Position numbers and translations under genes: made by a program. Below the pieces are notes generated by a model. That model saw only the letters and a list, made by a program, of their open reading frames with translations. It was not told the origin of the DNA and ran no database searches. A stretch of 64,000 nt of DNA from Halomarinibacterium sp041392125 (lineage in GTDB: Bacteria; Bacteroidota; Bacteroidia; Flavobacteriales; Flavobacteriaceae), in assembly GCA_041392125.1 (NCBI GenBank), contig JAWKMR010000003.1, positions 248,001-312,000 on the forward strand, read 5' to 3'. This document shows, piece by piece, positions 59,498 to 64,000 of this stretch. Each line of letters starts with the position of its first letter. Within the stretch, counting starts at the first letter, position 1.

Positions 59498-60925
59498 TTA
59501 CGCCTGAGAAACCCTCAGTGTATTAACCATCCCTTTATCTACAATGGGCATCGCAGCCAAATTAATAAGATAATCTCCCTTTTCCACAAAACCTTTTTCA
59601 AAAGCAATTCGGTTTACATCTATCACCGTTTCATCCGTACTTACATACTTGTCATAATAAAAAGCCTTGACACCCCAGAGTAAATTAAGCCTCGACAAAA
59701 TACGAGTATTGGATGTAAAAACTAAAATATTTGCTTTGGGTCTCCACGCCGAAATTTGAAATGCCGTATACCCACTATTAGTTAACGTACAAATAGCTTT
59801 TGCCTCAATTTCCCCGGCCATTTTTGCCGCATGATAGCACACCGATTTGGTAATATATCTATTGGTACGAACATGGGGTGGCTCATGAGGGACTTTTATG
59901 AGGTCACTATTTTCGACTCGTTCACAAATACTGGCCATTTTTTGAATCACCTCTACCGGATATTTCCCTACTGAAGTCTCTCCGGAAAGCATCACGGCAT
60001 CGGCGCCGTCCATAACACTATTAGCAACGTCATTTACTTCGGCACGAGTAGGCGTTAGCGAGGTAATCATGGTTTCCATCATTTGTGTGGCAATGATTAC
60101 CGGGATTCTCGCTTTTTTAGCAGTAAGTACCAATTGTTTTTGAATCAATGGAACATCGGCAGCCGGCACTTCTACGCCTAAATCTCCACGAGCGACCATT
60201 AATCCATCACAATAGGGGATAATTTTATCAATATTTGCTACCGCTTCGGGTTTTTCAATTTTGGCTATGATAGGAATTTTATATTCTGAATGCGCTTCAA
60301 TTAACGCTTGTAATTCTTTTAAATCTTCGGCGTGTCTTACGAAAGAAAGTGCAAACCAGTCTACTTCTTGTTTTATTGCAAAAATAGCATCCTCTTTATC
60401 TTTGGCAGTTAATGCCGGTAATGAGATTTTAGTATTTGGAAGGTTAACTCCCTTTTTGGAACGAAGCGGTCCACCTTGTATGACCTTTGCAGAAACTTTG
60501 TCTTTTCCGTTGGTTTCTAAAACTTCAAAAATAAGTTTCCCATCGTCTAAAAGGATTCTTTCTCTGGTATTTACATCGGCAGGGAAATTATCATAATTCA
60601 TATAGACTTTACTCTTGGTCCCTTCAAATTCTTTTCCGGTGTAAAAATCTATTTTGTCCCCAGGTTTAACTACCACTTCTTCTTTCATGACACCAACCCG
60701 AAGTTTAGGTCCCTGTAAATCGGCTAAAATAGCGGTACTAATACCCAGTTCTTCTCCCAGTTCACGAATCATTTTAATCCGTTTTTTGACATCGTTATAA
60801 TCGGCATGGGAAAAATTAATTCTGAAAACATTTGCCCCGGCTTCAATCATGGCTTTCAGCACTTTTTTGTCATTGGTGGCAGGTCCTAGTGTGGCCACAA
60901 TCTTTGTTTTCTTTTGCGTTGGCAT
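59498..60925 (-). CDS. pyk: Pyruvate kinase
   Basis: 475-aa glycolytic enzyme making pyruvate and ATP from phosphoenolpyruvate. Segments: KIVATLGPATND, NVFRINFSHA, IIAKIEKPEAV, MVARGDLGVEVP, and the TRAEVNDVANSVMDGADAVM family motif, then LSGETSVGKYP. A C-terminal regulatory domain is present. It overlaps the IPExxxVDY gene by one base (TAATG), the conserved flavobacterial pairing. Confidence 0.97.
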   Translation of the reverse strand: MPTQKKTKIVATLGPATNDKKVLKAMIEAGANVFRINFSHADYNDVKKRIKMIRELGEELGISTAILADLQGPKLRVGVMKEEVVVKPGDKIDFYTGKEFEGTKSKVYMNYDNFPADVNTRERILLDDGKLIFEVLETNGKDKVSAKVIQGGPLRSKKGVNLPNTKISLPALTAKDKEDAIFAIKQEVDWFALSFVRHAEDLKELQALIEAHSEYKIPIIAKIEKPEAVANIDKIIPYCDGLMVARGDLGVEVPAADVPLIQKQLVLTAKKARIPVIIATQMMETMITSLTPTRAEVNDVANSVMDGADAVMLSGETSVGKYPVEVIQKMASICERVENSDLIKVPHEPPHVRTNRYITKSVCYHAAKMAGEIEAKAICTLTNSGYTAFQISAWRPKANILVFTSNTRILSRLNLLWGVKAFYYDKYVSTDETVIDVNRIAFEKGFVEKGDYLINLAAMPIVDKGMVNTLRVSQA

Positions 60926-61416
60926 TAGTTAAATATTAAATTATTGTGAGATTTAATGGTTGAATTTTCAATGGTATAAGCAGAAATAACTTCATTTATT
61001 TCATTAAGTTGAGCAAGTATTTTCCGAACAGCTAAAAACATTTCATCAGATTCAATTTTAAGAAAATAATCTACTTTTTTAAATTCCGGGAGTACGTGGG
61101 CAATAGTTGTTTTTTCAGTCGCAGCTCTTTCAAACAAACCTCCCATAGCATACGGTTTTTCCAGACTCAAAATACATTTATTTTCGAACAAATAAAATTG
61201 AATACATTGTTGCTCCTTTTCAAATTCAAAAATAGAGAAGGAAGCGCTATACTCTTTTGTACTAAGCTGTAAATCATCCTTACTTCTTTGTAACTGGATG
61301 CTAAGGTGTTTATTTAACATAAAAGCCATTTTATAAGGCTCTTCGCTGCAATGAATGGCAATAAGCACGTAATTCTCATCGGCATCTTCTTCCAGTTGCA
61401 ATTTATAATGCGTCAT
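60925..61416 (-). CDS. IPExxxVDY family protein
   Basis: 163 aa, cytosolic. The family name motif appears as LPEFKKVDYFLKIE (about residue 112), with Leu in place of the usual Ile. Function unknown, but it is almost always encoded just upstream of pyk in Bacteroidetes, which implies a link to glycolytic control. Here the stop and the pyk start share one base. A highly structured spacer lies upstream. Confidence 0.88.
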   Translation of the reverse strand: MTHYKLQLEEDADENYVLIAIHCSEEPYKMAFMLNKHLSIQLQRSKDDLQLSTKEYSASFSIFEFEKEQQCIQFYLFENKCILSLEKPYAMGGLFERAATEKTTIAHVLPEFKKVDYFLKIESDEMFLAVRKILAQLNEINEVISAYTIENSTIKSHNNLIFN

Positions 61417-61445
61417 ACCTCTAATTTAAAATAAAAATAGGAATT

Positions 61446-61503
61446 GTTTTGCTCAACGAATCATTCGTTACTTAAAATTAAGCAAAACATAACCGAAAAC
61501 GTT
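61446..61503. promoter_or_regulatory. Nested inverted repeats upstream of the IPExxxVDY-pyk operon
   Basis: Outer arms GTTTTGCT (61446-61453) and AGCAAAAC (61481-61488) enclose inner arms AACGAAT and ATTCGTT (61455-61469). Directly beyond lies AACCGAAAACGTT (61491-61503), identical to 13 bases of the palindrome at 5069. A TATTTTTA -7-like box lies nearer the gene. Confidence 0.5.
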
Positions 61504-61525
61504 GGGGATTTAACAGAAGTTACTA

Positions 61526-62269
61526 CTACTCTGTATGAAATTGTATTTGCTTTTGAAGTTTATAAAAAGCTCTTTTTGCGGCTCTTTCTTCGGCCTTTTT
61601 CTTTGAAGTCCCTCGTGCTTTTGCCACGGTATCTTGTTCTAATTGAAGCTTTACCGCAAAATGTTTTAAGGGGTCATTGCCGTTGTCTTCATACACATTA
61701 AACTTGAAGCTTTTTTTGTTTTTTTGGCACCATTCAATAAAAAGGCTTTTGTAACTAATTACTTTTCCTTCCAGTTTTTCAATGTCAACATAAGGCCGAA
61801 TGACTCTTTTGTGAATAAATTTTTCAACGGCGTTAAATCCCTTATCCAAATAGATGGCACCCACTAATGCTTCAAAAACATTACCATGAATATTTTCGCC
61901 AAAATGTTGTGTAGATACCGAGGTTTTTACCAATTGTATAAGGTTTAAATCGCGTCCCAATTCATTTAAATGTTCTCGACTTACTACTTTAGATCGCATT
62001 TTTGTGAGATATCCTTCATTCCCTGAAGGGACTTTTCTGAATAAATGCGCTGCAATAACAGACCCCAACATGGCATCGCCAAGAAATTCTAAACGTTCAT
62101 AATTTTGTGGTTTGCCTTCACTGTTGGTAGAATTCATAGAGCGATGGGTAAAGGCCTCTTCATAAATACCAATATTATAGGGTTTAAAACCTATTATTTT
62201 TTTTATGGCATAATAAAATTCTTCATTCGTTGAAGAACGAGAAGAAAATATATTCTTTAAAGAAGCCAT
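61526..62269 (-). CDS. rnc: Ribonuclease III
   Basis: 247-aa double-stranded RNA endonuclease for rRNA and mRNA processing. The catalytic signature YERLEFLGDAMLG lies near residue 58 and a second acidic cluster is in HGNVFEALVGAIYLDKG. A C-terminal dsRNA-binding domain occupies about 170-240 (GTSKKKAEERAAKRAF). It follows fabF by 5 bp in the acpP-fabF-rnc operon. Confidence 0.97.
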   Translation of the reverse strand: MASLKNIFSSRSSTNEEFYYAIKKIIGFKPYNIGIYEEAFTHRSMNSTNSEGKPQNYERLEFLGDAMLGSVIAAHLFRKVPSGNEGYLTKMRSKVVSREHLNELGRDLNLIQLVKTSVSTQHFGENIHGNVFEALVGAIYLDKGFNAVEKFIHKRVIRPYVDIEKLEGKVISYKSLFIEWCQKNKKSFKFNVYEDNGNDPLKHFAVKLQLEQDTVAKARGTSKKKAEERAAKRAFYKLQKQIQFHTE

Positions 62270-62274
62270 AGGTA

Positions 62275-63528
62275 TTAATTATCAAGTCTCTTGAAGAGGA
62301 CGCAGGCATTATGCCCTCCAAAACCAAAAGTATTACTCATAGCCACATTAATAGTGCGTGATTGAGCTTTATTAAGTGTTAGGTTTAAAGAAGGGTCAAT
62401 ATTCTCATCAACGGTAGTATGATTTATGGTAGGAGGAACCATATTGTGTTCCATGGCAAGAATAGAAGCGATAGCTTCTATGGCCCCTGCGGCACCCAAG
62501 AGGTGGCCCGTCATGGATTTTGTAGAGTTGATGTTTATTTTAGACGCATGGGCTCCAAAAACACTGGTAATAGCCTTTAATTCTGCAACATCACCTAAAG
62601 GAGTAGAAGTTCCGTGAGTATTAATTGCATCTACATCTTCAGGTTTCATCCCTGCATCATTAAGACAATTAAGCATTACTCGTTCTACACCAATTCCATC
62701 GGGGTGTGGGGCTGTCATATGATAGGCATCACTAGACATTCCGCCACCCACAACTTCTGCATAAATTTTAGCACCACGTTTTTTGGCGTGTTCATATTCT
62801 TCTAAAATAAGCGCTCCGGCACCCTCTCCAAGAACAAAACCATCCCGTGTAGCATCAAAAGGTCTTGAAGCTGTTTCGGGGCTTTCATTTCTGGTAGATA
62901 ATGCATGCATGGCGTTAAAACCACCCATTCCAGCTTTCGTTACGGCGGCTTCACTACCCCCTGTAACAATAATATCACAATGCCCTAAACGAATATAGTT
63001 TAAAGCATCAATTAAGGCATTTGCTGAAGAGGCACAGGCCGAAACTGTGGTATAGTTTGGCCCCATAAAACCGTGCTTAATAGAGATATTACCTGGGGCA
63101 ATATCGGCAATCATTTTAGGAATAAAGAAGGGGTTGAAACGTGGTGTTCCATCCCCTTCTGCAAAATTTATTACTTCATCCTGAAAGGTTTCCAATCCGC
63201 CAATACCGGCTCCCCAAATTACCCCAACACGAAATTTATCGATTTTTTCGAGGTCAATATTAGCATCTTTAATTGCTTCATCGGAAGAAACCAAAGCATA
63301 TTGGGCAAAGCGATCTAGTTTTCGGACTTCTTTCCTATCAAAATGTTCATTAGGATCATAGTTCTTAATTTCACAAGCGAATTTTGTTTTGAACTTTTCA
63401 GTATCAAAATAGGTAATGGGAGCACAACCACTTTTGCCATTTTTAAGACCATCCCAATATTCCTGGATGTTATTGCCAATAGGGGTAAGTGCGCCAAGAC
63501 CCGTTACTACAACTCGCTTAAGTGCCAT
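62275..63528 (-). CDS. fabF: Beta-ketoacyl-ACP synthase II
   Basis: 417-aa condensing enzyme of fatty acid elongation. The Cys-His-His triad is visible: Cys in TVSACASSANAL, His in NTHGTSTPLGD, and His in TKSMTGHLLGAAGA. N-terminus RVVVTGLGALTPIGN. It lies 9 bp after acpP, its substrate carrier, and 5 bp before rnc. Confidence 0.97.
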   Translation of the reverse strand: MALKRVVVTGLGALTPIGNNIQEYWDGLKNGKSGCAPITYFDTEKFKTKFACEIKNYDPNEHFDRKEVRKLDRFAQYALVSSDEAIKDANIDLEKIDKFRVGVIWGAGIGGLETFQDEVINFAEGDGTPRFNPFFIPKMIADIAPGNISIKHGFMGPNYTTVSACASSANALIDALNYIRLGHCDIIVTGGSEAAVTKAGMGGFNAMHALSTRNESPETASRPFDATRDGFVLGEGAGALILEEYEHAKKRGAKIYAEVVGGGMSSDAYHMTAPHPDGIGVERVMLNCLNDAGMKPEDVDAINTHGTSTPLGDVAELKAITSVFGAHASKININSTKSMTGHLLGAAGAIEAIASILAMEHNMVPPTINHTTVDENIDPSLNLTLNKAQSRTINVAMSNTFGFGGHNACVLFKRLDN

Positions 63529-63537
63529 AGTAGCGAT

Positions 63538-63771
63538 TTATTTTGCTGCTTCTATATAAGAAATTGCTTGACCAACGGTCGCAATATTTTCAGCTTGATC
63601 GTCTGGAATTTGAATATCAAATTCTTTTTCAAATTCCATGATAAGCTCTACCGTATCCAATGAATCGGCTCCTAAGTCATTTGTGAAGCTAGCTTCGTTT
63701 ACAACTTCGTTTTCGTCAACACCTAATTTGTCTACGATAATCGCTTTTACTCTTGATGCAATGTCTGACAT
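63538..63771 (-). CDS. acpP: Acyl carrier protein
   Basis: 77-aa acidic carrier of growing acyl chains. The phosphopantetheine Ser37 lies in LGADSLDTVELI. First gene of acpP-fabF-rnc, with a -7 element 33 bp upstream. Gene order matches other Flavobacteriia. Confidence 0.98.
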   Translation of the reverse strand: MSDIASRVKAIIVDKLGVDENEVVNEASFTNDLGADSLDTVELIMEFEKEFDIQIPDDQAENIATVGQAISYIEAAK

Positions 63772-63803
63772 AATTCTTAATTTTTAGATTTAATTACAAG
63801 TGG

Positions 63804-63811
63804 CAAAAATA
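63804..63811 (-). promoter_or_regulatory. Bacteroidetes -7 element (TATTTTTG) for acpP-fabF-rnc
   Basis: Exact TAnnTTTG on the minus strand, 32 bp before the acpP start codon. Upstream (63833-63850) lies the inverted repeat CATTTTGT-AA-ACAAAATG. The remaining bases to 64000 are A/T-rich without a start of a gene I can support. Confidence 0.6.
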
Positions 63812-64000
63812 AAATATTTTAATTTAAAACACCATTTTGTAAACAAAATGTGAGGTTTCCTTTTTTGAAAGGAATTTTAAAGTTACTATAATTTTATGTG
63901 ATTTCAATTTTTGGATAAAATTATTTTTCTTCTAGAAAGGAAGTCCCTTTTAAATATTTTGGGAGAAGTAATCCCTATTGCCTTACTTTTGTTTTATTAT

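Overview
The window looks like ordinary chromosome from a marine-type Flavobacteriaceae (Bacteroidota). Supporting signs are the low G+C content, Bacteroidetes -7 promoter elements of the form TAnnTTTG, type IX secretion sorting domains (16518-20126 and 36515-37531), a MoxR/Bat operon, the IPExxxVDY-pyk pair, many short SPII lipoproteins, and flavobacterial-type intergenic hairpin repeats. I saw no tRNA, rRNA, CRISPR array, insertion sequence, prophage or integrase. No gene-free stretch exceeds about 300 bp except the decayed gene at 58633-59418.

Layout. 86-1566: YheT-like hydrolase and azurin. 1600-11260: a two-armed sugar locus. The minus arm encodes a GMC oxidoreductase, its Tat-exported small subunit and a Tat-exported TIM-barrel isomerase. 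The plus arm encodes a lipoprotein TIM barrel, an MFS permease, a Gfo/Idh/MocA oxidoreductase, a second TIM barrel and two DUF1080 (3-keto-disaccharide hydrolase) lipoproteins. A perfect 20-bp palindrome lies in the divergent spacer. This reads as a periplasmic 3-keto-glycoside pathway and is the best candidate here for a poorly described system. 11266-14245: SdpI-like protein, then yicC-gmk-nadD plus a transglutaminase-like gene. 14317-20126: lipoprotein, gpsA and a 1202-aa T9SS-secreted lamin-tail/HYR protein. 20221-24450: pheS, a small conserved protein, cvpA-like, a SulP transporter and a small membrane protein. 24505-33548: an eight-gene MoxR-DUF58-Bat operon. 33714-40953: aldo/keto reductase, SDR, AlbA_2 protein, T9SS protein, a YdjI-like SPFH and YdjG-like zinc-ribbon pair without visible PspA, a PPP-family phosphatase and a small lipoprotein. 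41034-45441: ALDH7, 3-hydroxyanthranilate dioxygenase, CAP lipoprotein, isoaspartyl peptidase and an ABM protein. 45681-53648: alpha-2-macroglobulin plus PBP1C. 53679-58586: GH20 hexosaminidase interrupted by an in-frame stop, cutC, a YCII lipoprotein, CYTH, VOC and dinB. 58633-59418: multiply frameshifted SH3-like lipoprotein pseudogene. 59498-63771: pyk, IPExxxVDY protein, rnc, fabF and acpP.

Beyond genes, the window holds three kinds of short dispersed GC-rich repeats (five copies of a CTCC/GGAG hairpin family, two copies of a CGACTGCGCTC family, one CCCGC/GCGGG hairpin). One copy appears to have been taken into the signal-peptide coding region of a lipoprotein. Several palindromes or inverted repeats sit directly upstream of genes (5069, 43225, 43887, 45632, 61446, 63833). 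All assignments come from reading the sequence and remembered family motifs; no database search was run.
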